The notes under the pieces are model-generated. The model was not told the DNA's origin and did not search any database. It saw only the letters and a program-made list of their open reading frames with translations. Below are positions 1-6,235 of a DNA stretch of 13,230 nucleotides, one piece after another. Each line of letters begins with the position of its first letter. Positions within the stretch are counted from its first letter, which is position 1. Source of the stretch: Clostridia bacterium (lineage in GTDB: Bacteria; Bacillota; Clostridia; Oscillospirales; CAG-272). Where the stretch lies: positions 1 to 13,230 of the forward strand of contig CAAFLY010000058.1 of assembly GCA_900763885.1 (NCBI GenBank). The letters are read 5' to 3'. Made by a program: the position numbers and the translations under genes.

Positions 1-2
1 AA

Positions 3-659
3 GAATTTTTTCCCATTCTTCGCTCCTCCTCGCTTTTTTCAGGCGTTTCCGAAGAGGAGCTTGCCGCTATGCTGTCCTGTCTGGATACGAGAATGGAGGC
101 TTTTCCAAAGGAAGCCTTTGTGCTGCGTACCGGTGATACAGTGGAATCGATCGGCATTGTGCTGTCGGGAAGTGTTCTGGTCATCCAGGAGGACATTTGG
201 GGAAACCGCAACATCCTCTCCAAAGCGGGACCGGCGCAGACCTTTGCCGCCGCCTTTGCCTGCGCGCCCGGTTCCATACTGAATGTGAGCGTGATCGCGG
301 ATACTCCCACCACGGTGCTGTTTCTGAACGTTAAGCGCATCCTACACGTTTGTCCGTCCGCATGTAGCCATCACAGCCGGATCATACGAAATCTTCTCAC
401 CGATCTTGCCGAGAAAAATCTGCGCTTCAGCGAAAAGCTCACGCACATGGGACAGCGTACCACCCGCGCAAAGCTCATGTCCTATTTCTCCGCCGAAGCA
501 CAGCGGCTCGGAACATACGAATTTGACATCCCCTTTTCCAGGCAGCAGCTTGCGGATTACCTCGCCGTCGAGCGCAGCGGACTGTCGTTGGAGCTTGGCA
601 AAATGAGAGACGAGGGGGTGTTGGATTTTCACAAGAACCATTTTGTCTTGAAGGTGTGA
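3..659 (+). CDS. Crp/Fnr-family transcriptional regulator (5' end outside window)
   Basis: The frame is open from the first bases of the window and already encodes family-like sequence (LFSGVSEEEL) ahead of the first ATG at position 69. That ATG is therefore internal, and only a few N-terminal codons are missing. About 218 residues are visible, close to the usual 220-230. An N-terminal cyclic-nucleotide-binding-type beta-barrel (about visible residues 12-115) is followed by a long dimerisation helix (about 123-150) and a C-terminal winged helix with FSRQQLADYLAVERSGLSLEL (split here as FSRQQLADYLAV and ERSGLSLEL, about 177-198). The pocket region lacks the GEL...R signature of cAMP binders, so cAMP is unlikely to be the ligand. 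In the recognition helix a Leu sits where the family usually has Arg (SREL). It is presumably a DNA-binding activator or repressor; its target is not shown. It is separated from the sugar operon by a decayed region, so a link is only speculative. Confidence 0.85.
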   Translation, partial: EFFPILRSSSLFSGVSEEELAAMLSCLDTRMEAFPKEAFVLRTGDTVESIGIVLSGSVLVIQEDIWGNRNILSKAGPAQTFAAAFACAPGSILNVSVIADTPTTVLFLNVKRILHVCPSACSHHSRIIRNLLTDLAEKNLRFSEKLTHMGQRTTRAKLMSYFSAEAQRLGTYEFDIPFSRQQLADYLAVERSGLSLELGKMRDEGVLDFHKNHFVLKV

Positions 660-689
660 TAGGCACGTGTTTCATTCTTCGGGTTTGAA

Positions 690-740
690 AAGAGCAAAGA
701 AACAGTTTCAGGTTCGTTCTGAAGCCGTTTCTTTGCTCTT
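690..740 (+). terminator. Long perfect hairpin downstream of the Crp/Fnr gene
   Basis: AAGAGCAAAGAAAC (690-703) is the exact reverse complement of GTTTCTTTGCTCTT (727-740), a 14-bp stem. Inside it a second 5-bp stem forms, TTCAG (707-711) with CTGAA (719-723), around a 7-nt loop. The hairpin begins 30 nt after the stop codon of the Crp/Fnr gene. No U-run follows on the + strand (the next bases are AATGG), while on the - strand the stem is followed by TTTTC. It may act as a transcript end or 3' stabiliser, or as a terminator for leftward transcription. The structure is certain; the role is inferred. Confidence 0.5.
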
Positions 741-1001
741 AATGGACGCCGCTGAATCCATCAGCTTTCTGCGGCAGGAAAGCCTTGGAGATATGTCTTA
801 TTTGCGCGGGATTACATCAGCGTTTCCCTAATTCTTTGTGGGCGGTGCAATACCGCTCTCTTTTTCTCCATCGCTGGTGCAGGCTGCGCTGTCCTCTGGA
901 TGGAGGACGATGGCTCTGTATAATAGCGCACCGATCCTGCGATAATCCGCTTGCGTATAGGACAGCCCCGGCTCGCCCTGATAAGCACACTCCAAAGTGA
1001 C
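741..1001. other. Gene-poor stretch, probably decayed sequence
   Basis: No + strand reading frame here looks like a real protein. The only ATG-initiated frame near the hairpin (742) stops after 29 codons and has no ribosome binding site. On the - strand a frame across about 839-1040 has a protein-like composition (it includes LSYTQADYRRIGALLYRAI) but no start signal, and it runs antisense into the TetR remnant. I recognise no family. The stretch may hold fragments of one or more lost genes. No terminator, repeat or RNA gene is visible apart from the hairpin just before it. Confidence 0.35.
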
Positions 1002-1272
1002 GGCGCATAAACCTGCGTCTGTAAGGTGCTCACCAGCTGCACCACATTTCACAAGTACTACGGCAGTCAGTATGATCTGCTCAGCTATACGGAAGCAGAT
1101 CGAAAAAACGATCCCGGAGTCCTTTTCCACACGCGAACGCGAGCATCTCTGCCTGTTCTTTTATCAGGGAGGCTACGCCCTCATCCGCGAATGGCTCAAC
1201 AGTGAGGATCGCGAGCCGCCGAAAACGCTTGCCGCCTTCCTGAACGGCGTGATTACAAAGCTCACACGGTAG
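1002..1272 (+). pseudogene. Decayed TetR/AcrR-family regulator
   Basis: Two pieces of a Firmicutes-type TetR regulator sit in different reading frames. In the frame of position 1047 the DNA encodes TFHKYYGSQYDLLS (about 1044-1085), the hallmark end of the TetR helix-turn-helix. From about 1092 a frame shifted by one encodes the typical C-terminal ligand-domain end, including FFYQGGYALIREWL and a closing helix (AAFLNGVITKL), stopping at 1272. In intact members some 50 or more residues lie between these two parts; here almost none do, so an internal deletion accompanies the frameshift. The sequence before TFHKYYG also fails to give a clean first half of the HTH. A GTG at 997 opens a 91-codon frame, but its first third is out of frame with the HTH. 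The family call is by motif recognition, and a functional product is unlikely. Confidence 0.6.
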
Positions 1273-1298
1273 TCAGCACCGGACTCACGCGTAAATCA

Positions 1299-1318
1299 GA
1301 ACATTCACACCAATGTTC
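1299..1318. promoter_or_regulatory. Candidate operator: 7-6-7 palindrome
   Basis: GAACATT (1299-1305) and AATGTTC (1312-1318) are perfect inverted repeats separated by 6 nt. The centre lies about 68 bp upstream of the transcription start predicted from the promoter at 1342-1370. The half-site spacing of 6 and the position are those typical of Crp/Fnr-type sites, though the half-site is not the TGTGA of CRP. The operon's own GntR-LacI regulator is another possible binder. A plain hairpin ending the TetR remnant's transcript is a weaker alternative, since no U-run follows. Confidence 0.4.
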
Positions 1319-1341
1319 CTCACAAAAACTATAAAAACCAC

Positions 1342-1370
1342 TTGCACGCACCCCGCTTTTTTGGTAAAAT
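1342..1370 (+). promoter_or_regulatory. Predicted sigma-A extended -10 promoter of the sugar operon
   Basis: TAAAAT (1365-1370) matches the -10 consensus at five of six bases and is preceded by TGG (1362-1364), an extended -10 element. TTGCAC (1342-1347) lies exactly 17 nt upstream and matches only the TTG half of the -35 box. An A-rich stretch (about 1322-1340) just upstream could act as an UP element. Transcription would start near 1377, leaving a leader of about 139 nt before the first gene at 1516. A weak -35 with a palindrome upstream is consistent with control by an activator. No comparably good promoter was seen inside the operon. Confidence 0.55.
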
Positions 1371-1515
1371 GGATATGGAAGAAGACGCGATGAAAAACTT
1401 GGGAAACGCGGAAGTACGACCGTTTTTTCGTGGAAAAGCGATCCGACCGAGCCTTTTTGACAGAAAAAACGCTGTATCCAGCGCGCGCATCCCTGAAAAA
1501 GGAGGAGACGAGAAC

Positions 1516-2976
1516 ATGAGAAAATATTTCACCATGCTGCTGGCGCTTTGGATGGCAGCCGTTTCATGCTCAGCGTGCGGCGGAAAGGAAGCGTCGATCC
1601 AGAAGACAGACACAGATCCGTCCGCGCAGATCGCAGATACCACGCAGGATACAGAGGAGACAGGACTTCAGCTGAATATTCCCACGGAAGACCACGGCGG
1701 ACAGGATTTCCATATACTTGTCCCGACAGAAAAAGCCTATGAATTTGTGACCGAATCCACGGGCGAGGTGGTCAACGACGTGGTGTTCCAGAGAAGCCAG
1801 AAGACCGAGGAGCATTTCGGCATCCGGTTTTCGTATCAGTATGAATTCGGCAACTGGGAAACGCGTGATTCCTACAACAATTTCATAAAGAACGCGGTTC
1901 TCTCGGGCGACAGCACATATGATGTTGCGACCGGCTTTGTCGTATGCACGCTTCCTATCTATATGCAGGGGTCGCTTCTCAACCTGATGGCGTTGGAGGA
2001 TTTGCATCTGGACAATCCGTGGTGGATGAACGACCAGTATGAGAACCTGAACGTCAACGGTCAGCTGTTCTGCGCATTCGGCGACGCGAATCTGTCCGTG
2101 TATAAGGACTGCTCCGTCGTATACTTCAATAAGAAGGTCCTGACGGATTTCAAGCTGGAGGATCCGTATGCTCTTGTGCGCGAGGGAACGTGGACAAAGG
2201 AAAAAATGCTTACCATGGCAGAGGCCGTTATGACGGATCTGGACGGCGACACAAAGATCACGCCGACGACGGACCGCATCGGTGTGTACGGACAGGGCGT
2301 CCCGATCCGCGCGTTCCAGACTGCCTTTGATGTGGAGATCATCACTACGGACGAAAACGGCAATCGTATCGTCTCGGAGCTGACCGATCGGATCGCGCAA
2401 ACCCACGAGTGGATAACGGGCTTCATGAAAAAACCGTATATGTACGGCGAATTTGGACCCGTGGACTTTTATCAGTTCTGCGGTATTTTTGCGGACAATC
2501 GCTCTCTGTTCCACGTATCCTTTATCTACGTGCTCGAGGGCGAGCTGATGCGGAATATGGACGCTGATTTCGGCATCGTTCCGTATCCGAAGTTTGACGA
2601 GGCACAGACGCAGTACCGGACGCAGATCGGCACATCGTCCAATATCGTGTTCATGCCGAAGACGGCGGCCGACCCGAATCTGAGCTGCCGCGTTCTTGAG
2701 GTGCTCAATTACTACAGTATGCTCGATGTGATCCCGGTTTACTATACCGTTGCACTCGAAAACAAATATACCCGCGACAATGACGTGCCGGAAATGCTTG
2801 CCCTGATCCGAGAGGGTATGATCATGGACTTCTCGTTTGCCTATTCCACCTGCTTCAACAACGGCTTTCCCAACACCATTCTCACCGAAAACGACATCAA
2901 TATTGCCTCGCGTATGAAGAGTGTGGAAAAGACCTGGACAAAGGATCTCGAGCAGCTCACCAAAATCTCAGACTGA
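1516..2976 (+). CDS. ABC-type sugar-binding lipoprotein (extracellular solute-binding protein)
   Basis: This 486-residue protein probably captures a sugar or oligosaccharide outside the cell for an ABC importer. The start at 1516 is chosen because AAGGAGGA (1499-1506) precedes it at good spacing and the product then begins with a lipoprotein signal: MRK, a hydrophobic core, and cysteines at 18 (AVSC) and 21. The frame stays open back to 1342, but that extension overlaps the promoter and would bury the signal. A Thr/Asp/Glu-rich linker (about 25-55) leads to the binding fold. Landmarks include NPWW (167-170), FCAFGD (185-190), VYFNKK (202-207) and a calcium-loop-like DLDGDTKITPTTD (241-253). 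It is a clear paralogue of the last gene in the window and has exactly the same length. It is first in the operon, 29 nt before the GH20-like gene. The substrate cannot be read from sequence, and no permease gene is present here. Confidence 0.85.
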   Translation: MRKYFTMLLALWMAAVSCSACGGKEASIQKTDTDPSAQIADTTQDTEETGLQLNIPTEDHGGQDFHILVPTEKAYEFVTESTGEVVNDVVFQRSQKTEEHFGIRFSYQYEFGNWETRDSYNNFIKNAVLSGDSTYDVATGFVVCTLPIYMQGSLLNLMALEDLHLDNPWWMNDQYENLNVNGQLFCAFGDANLSVYKDCSVVYFNKKVLTDFKLEDPYALVREGTWTKEKMLTMAEAVMTDLDGDTKITPTTDRIGVYGQGVPIRAFQTAFDVEIITTDENGNRIVSELTDRIAQTHEWITGFMKKPYMYGEFGPVDFYQFCGIFADNRSLFHVSFIYVLEGELMRNMDADFGIVPYPKFDEAQTQYRTQIGTSSNIVFMPKTAADPNLSCRVLEVLNYYSMLDVIPVYYTVALENKYTRDNDVPEMLALIREGMIMDFSFAYSTCFNNGFPNTILTENDINIASRMKSVEKTWTKDLEQLTKISD

Positions 2977-3005
2977 CTTTCCTACGTGAAAAAAGGAGCG
3001 TTACC

Positions 3006-4448
3006 ATGTACTTAAGAAATCTGTATCCCGCACCGAAGCAGTGCAGGGAGGACGAAAGCAGACGCTTTGTCTTTGGCGATTCCGTGACAGCCAGAGTGAG
3101 CGGACTGACGAGAGAAAAAGCGGAGCGTGCGGCGGCGCTGTGGAATCGGTTTTCCTGCACGGCGTCGAAGCTCACACTATTGCCGGAGCCTGACGCGGAC
3201 GGATTTCGCCTTACGATCGGTACTGTGCCGTCGTGCGAGTGCCGTGAGGGCGACCGGTACGCGCTGCAGGTACAGGAAACGGGCATTGCTGTAGTCGGCG
3301 CGGATGAAGTGGGGCTCATGGACGGGATCAAGACCCTTGTCCAGCTCATCTGCCCGGATGTATTGGAGAAAGGGCAGGAATCGCTCTATATTTCCGCAGC
3401 CGAGATCCACGACGCGCCCGCGATCGGTTTTCGTGCGGTACATTTCTGCGTCTTCCCCGATTCAAGCCTTTATAATCTCGAAAAAGCGATCCATTTGGCG
3501 GGCTTTCTCAAGATGACCCACATGATCCTCGAGTTCTGGGGAACCTTCCCCTACGAATGTATGCCGGAGCTTGCATGGCAGGATCACTGCTTCACGAAAA
3601 AAGAGTTGAAGCCGCTTGTGGAACTGGCGCGCAGCTACGGCATGGAGGTCATTCCCATGTCGAATCACTTCGGTCACGCCGCCCAGTCCCGCGCCTGCTA
3701 CGGACGGCACGTCGTTCTGAATCGCAATCCACGGCTCGCGCGCCTCTTTGAACCGGACGGCTGGACATGGTGTTTGTCGAATCCCGATACCTACGCGCTG
3801 CTTTCCGAGGTGCGCGCGGAGCTTTCGGAATTCTGCGGAGAAGGGAAATATTTTCATCTTGGCTTCGATGAGGCGGACTCCTTTGCGACCTGTGACCGGT
3901 GCCGGAAGCGCGTTTCCCATGAGTTGCTCGCCGAATATCTGAACCGCCTTACCGAGGACGTATGCAAAACGGGACGGCGGCCGATCGTATGGCACGACCA
4001 GTTCCTGCGCCGCGGTGACTTCGGAGAAGGGATCATCGTGGCAAACGGCGAAAACAAGAATACCGCCGGCGCACTGGAACTGCTTGATCGACGCATCATC
4101 ATGGCGGACTGGCAGTATTACTACGAAAAAGGCTTCAATCCAACGACGGAATACTTTATGAAGCGCGGCTTTGACACCATTGTATGCCCTTGGGACGGCC
4201 ACGAAAATATCCGCTCCCTGTCCGCCGATGTGAAAAAGCTCAGCGCCTACGGAATCATCCTGACCACATGGGATCACCTGCCGAACTGGCTGCGTGACGC
4301 GTCCTTTGCCGCAGGCTGCGTATGGGGAGAGAGCGAGGCGTATCCCGCCCATCCTCTCACGGAAAGCGCATACCTGCTGCGTACCTTATATGATTCGGAT
4401 GGTTCGTTTGCCAGCGCCGGCTGGAACCTGAATGAGGTTTTGCAGTAA
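3006..4448 (+). CDS. GH20-like beta-N-acetylhexosaminidase (cytoplasmic)
   Basis: The 480-residue product matches glycoside hydrolase family 20 in order: an N-terminal alpha/beta domain (about 5-130, opening LYPAPKQ), then a TIM barrel beginning IHDAPAIGFRAVHF (134-147). The strand-4 motif HLGFDEAD (284-291) corresponds to the family's HxGGDE, with D288 and E289 as the polarising Asp and acid/base Glu. Family members remove terminal beta-linked GlcNAc or GalNAc by substrate-assisted catalysis. Trp329, 369, 396 and 422 could line the sugar pocket. There is no signal peptide, so it should act inside the cell on imported oligosaccharide. Departures from consensus: Phe replaces the second Gly of HxGGDE, and the usual Asp after the first strand (RGxxLD) is not apparent. 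A CxxC (296-299) follows the catalytic pair. AAAAGGAG (2991-2998) decides the start. The exact linkage and sugar are uncertain. Confidence 0.8.
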   Translation: MYLRNLYPAPKQCREDESRRFVFGDSVTARVSGLTREKAERAAALWNRFSCTASKLTLLPEPDADGFRLTIGTVPSCECREGDRYALQVQETGIAVVGADEVGLMDGIKTLVQLICPDVLEKGQESLYISAAEIHDAPAIGFRAVHFCVFPDSSLYNLEKAIHLAGFLKMTHMILEFWGTFPYECMPELAWQDHCFTKKELKPLVELARSYGMEVIPMSNHFGHAAQSRACYGRHVVLNRNPRLARLFEPDGWTWCLSNPDTYALLSEVRAELSEFCGEGKYFHLGFDEADSFATCDRCRKRVSHELLAEYLNRLTEDVCKTGRRPIVWHDQFLRRGDFGEGIIVANGENKNTAGALELLDRRIIMADWQYYYEKGFNPTTEYFMKRGFDTIVCPWDGHENIRSLSADVKKLSAYGIILTTWDHLPNWLRDASFAAGCVWGESEAYPAHPLTESAYLLRTLYDSDGSFASAGWNLNEVLQ

Positions 4449-4467
4449 GCGGCAGAAGGAGGAGAAT

Positions 4468-5505
4468 ATGGCAATCAAGCATACCGCCGTTAGCTATTAC
4501 GGCATGAATTACGAGGAGCACGCGCGTGCCGATTTTCTGGAGATGCTCGAGCACGGCTGCGACACGGTGATTCTCGCGATCACGGAATTCGATATGGATT
4601 TCTGGTTCCCCAACCTGAACAATATCATAAAAACGGCGCACGACGTCGGACTGCGGTGTCTGGCGGATCTGTGGGGGATCGGGAAATATTTCGGCGGAGA
4701 GCAGGTCAGTCTGTTTCTTCAGAACAACATCCGCAACAGACAGGTCTCCGCGCTGACGGGGGAGATGCTGAACGCCGCCTGCTTCAACACGCAGTCCTTC
4801 CGGGATTATTTCATGCGCCTTGCTGTGCGGATCGCGGAGAACACAGAGATCGACGGTTTTTTCTGGGATGAACCGCACTACGCGCTCCCGAAATCCTACG
4901 CGTCCATCACCGGCGGCGCAGGTGAGGATTGGGCCTGCCGCTGTCCGGTCTGCCAGAAAAAGTTCGCGGACTATTACGGCTACGAGATGCCGCGTCTCAT
5001 GACGGACGATGTAAAGCAGTTCCGGTGGAGAGAGGCACTGACGATCTTATCCGATACCTCAAGGGCGCTGAAGGAAATCAATCCGCGGCTGGAGATCACC
5101 TGCTGTGTTCACGCGACGCTCAATACCTATTACGTGACCGAACTGCGCGGATACGACAATTGGGACACGGTCGCCGCCTGCCCGTATTTTGACGTTTTTT
5201 CCACGACCATTCTGAACTGGGAGCTGCCGGAGAGCTTTTTCCGGGATATTACAGAGAGGACGGTGCGGATCGCGCACAAATACGGAAAGGAAGCCGAGCG
5301 TTGGCTGATGGGCTACAACAAAATGCCCTCCGACCTTGCGCAGATCGACCGCGTGACGGAGATGTACGAGGCGCTTGGCACGGACAGGCTCGGGACGTGG
5401 ACCTATCGGGGCGGATACGGCACATCGGTCGCCGCGCAGGATCCCATCGCACTATGGGACAGGATCGGCGAAAATTACCGCCGCGTGATGAAACGGAAAG
5501 GATAA
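4468..5505 (+). CDS. Uncharacterised TIM-barrel protein, putative glycoside hydrolase
   Basis: I do not recognise a named family. The 345-residue product alternates short hydrophobic strands and helices as a TIM barrel does: VILAITE (34-40), CLADLWG (64-70), IDGFFWDEPH (128-137), EITCCVH (209-215), WLMGYN (279-284) and LGTWTYRGG (308-316). DE at 134-135, at the end of a central strand, is the most likely catalytic pair and recalls glycosidase acid/base sites. Soon after it comes CRCPVCQKKF (157-166), a cluster of three cysteines that could bind a metal. No signal peptide is seen. The ATG at 4468 is chosen because AAGGAGGAG (4456-4464) sits just before it; the frame's earlier ATG at 4432 lies inside the GH20-like gene and has no such site. 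It starts 19 nt after that gene and 13 nt before the next. It is probably a cytoplasmic enzyme on the same glycan; a sugar isomerase or lyase role cannot be excluded. Confidence 0.75.
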   Translation: MAIKHTAVSYYGMNYEEHARADFLEMLEHGCDTVILAITEFDMDFWFPNLNNIIKTAHDVGLRCLADLWGIGKYFGGEQVSLFLQNNIRNRQVSALTGEMLNAACFNTQSFRDYFMRLAVRIAENTEIDGFFWDEPHYALPKSYASITGGAGEDWACRCPVCQKKFADYYGYEMPRLMTDDVKQFRWREALTILSDTSRALKEINPRLEITCCVHATLNTYYVTELRGYDNWDTVAACPYFDVFSTTILNWELPESFFRDITERTVRIAHKYGKEAERWLMGYNKMPSDLAQIDRVTEMYEALGTDRLGTWTYRGGYGTSVAAQDPIALWDRIGENYRRVMKRKG

Positions 5506-5518
5506 ACGGTGGACCATT

Positions 5519-6235
5519 ATGCTGCAGGACTATTTGCGCACACTGCTTACGAAATACGAGCTTCCCGATAGCGCTGTCATGGCGGACGGAGACACTGTTC
5601 TTGTGGACGGGAAACGGTATCCCCTTTTTGCGCATCGCTATGAACGGCGGTTTGTCGAGATGCGAAGGCTGCTGCACGACGGGACCGTGACCGGACTTTC
5701 CGCGCTGCGATGCGGACGGATTACAGCACGGGGCGTCCCGCTCATGGATACGATCCGCCGGGAGTTGGATCTCTGTCGTTTTCTTACGGGTCACGAGATC
5801 GTATCCGTCACTGCGTTTCTGCGGGACGACCGTGCGGGAATGCTGCTTGCGGAGATGGACGACGGCGTGGCCGCTTCCATCGAAACCGCCAATACGCTGC
5901 CGGACGGGGCGGAACCCATCGATAAGCATGAGGCGATCGGCGCACGCGGCCTGGTTTGCGATCGTGTTGTCGATACGCAGATCCCGCAGCGCTCGATCTA
6001 TCTCTACGCGGACGAGGACAGCTCGTTCACGGACGTGGATTTTGAGCTGTACGGATTGGGCGCACAGGATGTGTCGGCGGTGCGTGCGGCATTCGCGCTG
6101 GTAAAGGATACGGCTCGCAGAGAAGACGTGCTGCGGGACAGTACGATTTTGGATCGGCTCATGGAATGCGCAGTGGAATCGGCAAAAAACGGAGAAAAAG
6201 CGATCGTCCGAGGAGGGGAAAGATGGAAAAGCTGA
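5519..6235 (+). CDS. Rossmann-less Gfo/Idh/MocA-like protein
   Basis: The 238-residue product resembles only the C-terminal, substrate-binding half of Gfo/Idh/MocA oxidoreductases. MRRLLHDGTVTGLSAL (48-63) matches the start of that domain, GVPLMDTIRRELDLCRFLTG (72-91) the region that normally carries the catalytic GG...D...H...D signature, and the end (about 209-231) the usual closing helix. The NAD-binding Rossmann domain is missing; only about 45 unrelated residues precede. Where the catalytic His is expected (four after D76) there is Arg80. It is therefore unlikely to be a dehydrogenase by itself. There is no sign of recent breakage: the reading frame is clean, the upstream gene ends 13 nt before, and GGTGGA (5508-5513) serves as a modest ribosome binding site. 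Its last 13 bases overlap the complete Gfo/Idh/MocA gene, implying coupled translation and perhaps a heteromeric complex. The family link is by eye. Confidence 0.7.
   Translation: MLQDYLRTLLTKYELPDSAVMADGDTVLVDGKRYPLFAHRYERRFVEMRRLLHDGTVTGLSALRCGRITARGVPLMDTIRRELDLCRFLTGHEIVSVTAFLRDDRAGMLLAEMDDGVAASIETANTLPDGAEPIDKHEAIGARGLVCDRVVDTQIPQRSIYLYADEDSSFTDVDFELYGLGAQDVSAVRAAFALVKDTARREDVLRDSTILDRLMECAVESAKNGEKAIVRGGERWKS

Noticed and set aside
61..282. Small overlapping + strand frame of 73 codons
   Set aside because: Out of frame with the Crp/Fnr gene, which explains the same DNA with clear domain motifs.
742..831. 29-codon open frame after the hairpin
   Set aside because: No ribosome binding site, no recognisable motif, and its ATG touches the hairpin stem.
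1342..1515. In-frame upstream extension of the first lipoprotein gene (58 extra residues)
   Set aside because: It would start inside the predicted promoter, lacks a ribosome binding site, and would place the signal peptide internally. The ATG at 1516 has an AAGGAGGA site.
1570..2514. Minus-strand open frame of 314 codons
   Set aside because: Antisense shadow of the solute-binding protein gene. It has no family-like motifs and no start signals.
3462..4352. Minus-strand open frame of 296 codons
   Set aside because: Shadow of the GH20-like gene, whose coding sense is supported by catalytic motifs and a ribosome binding site.
4432..4467. Earlier ATG for the TIM-barrel gene
   Set aside because: It lies inside the GH20-like gene without a ribosome binding site. 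The strong AAGGAGGAG lies between it and the ATG at 4468.
6166..6222. Earlier ATG for the oxidoreductase gene
   Set aside because: The added residues are basic and unlike the family. AGGAGGGG directly precedes the ATG at 6223, which gives the normal first Rossmann strand.
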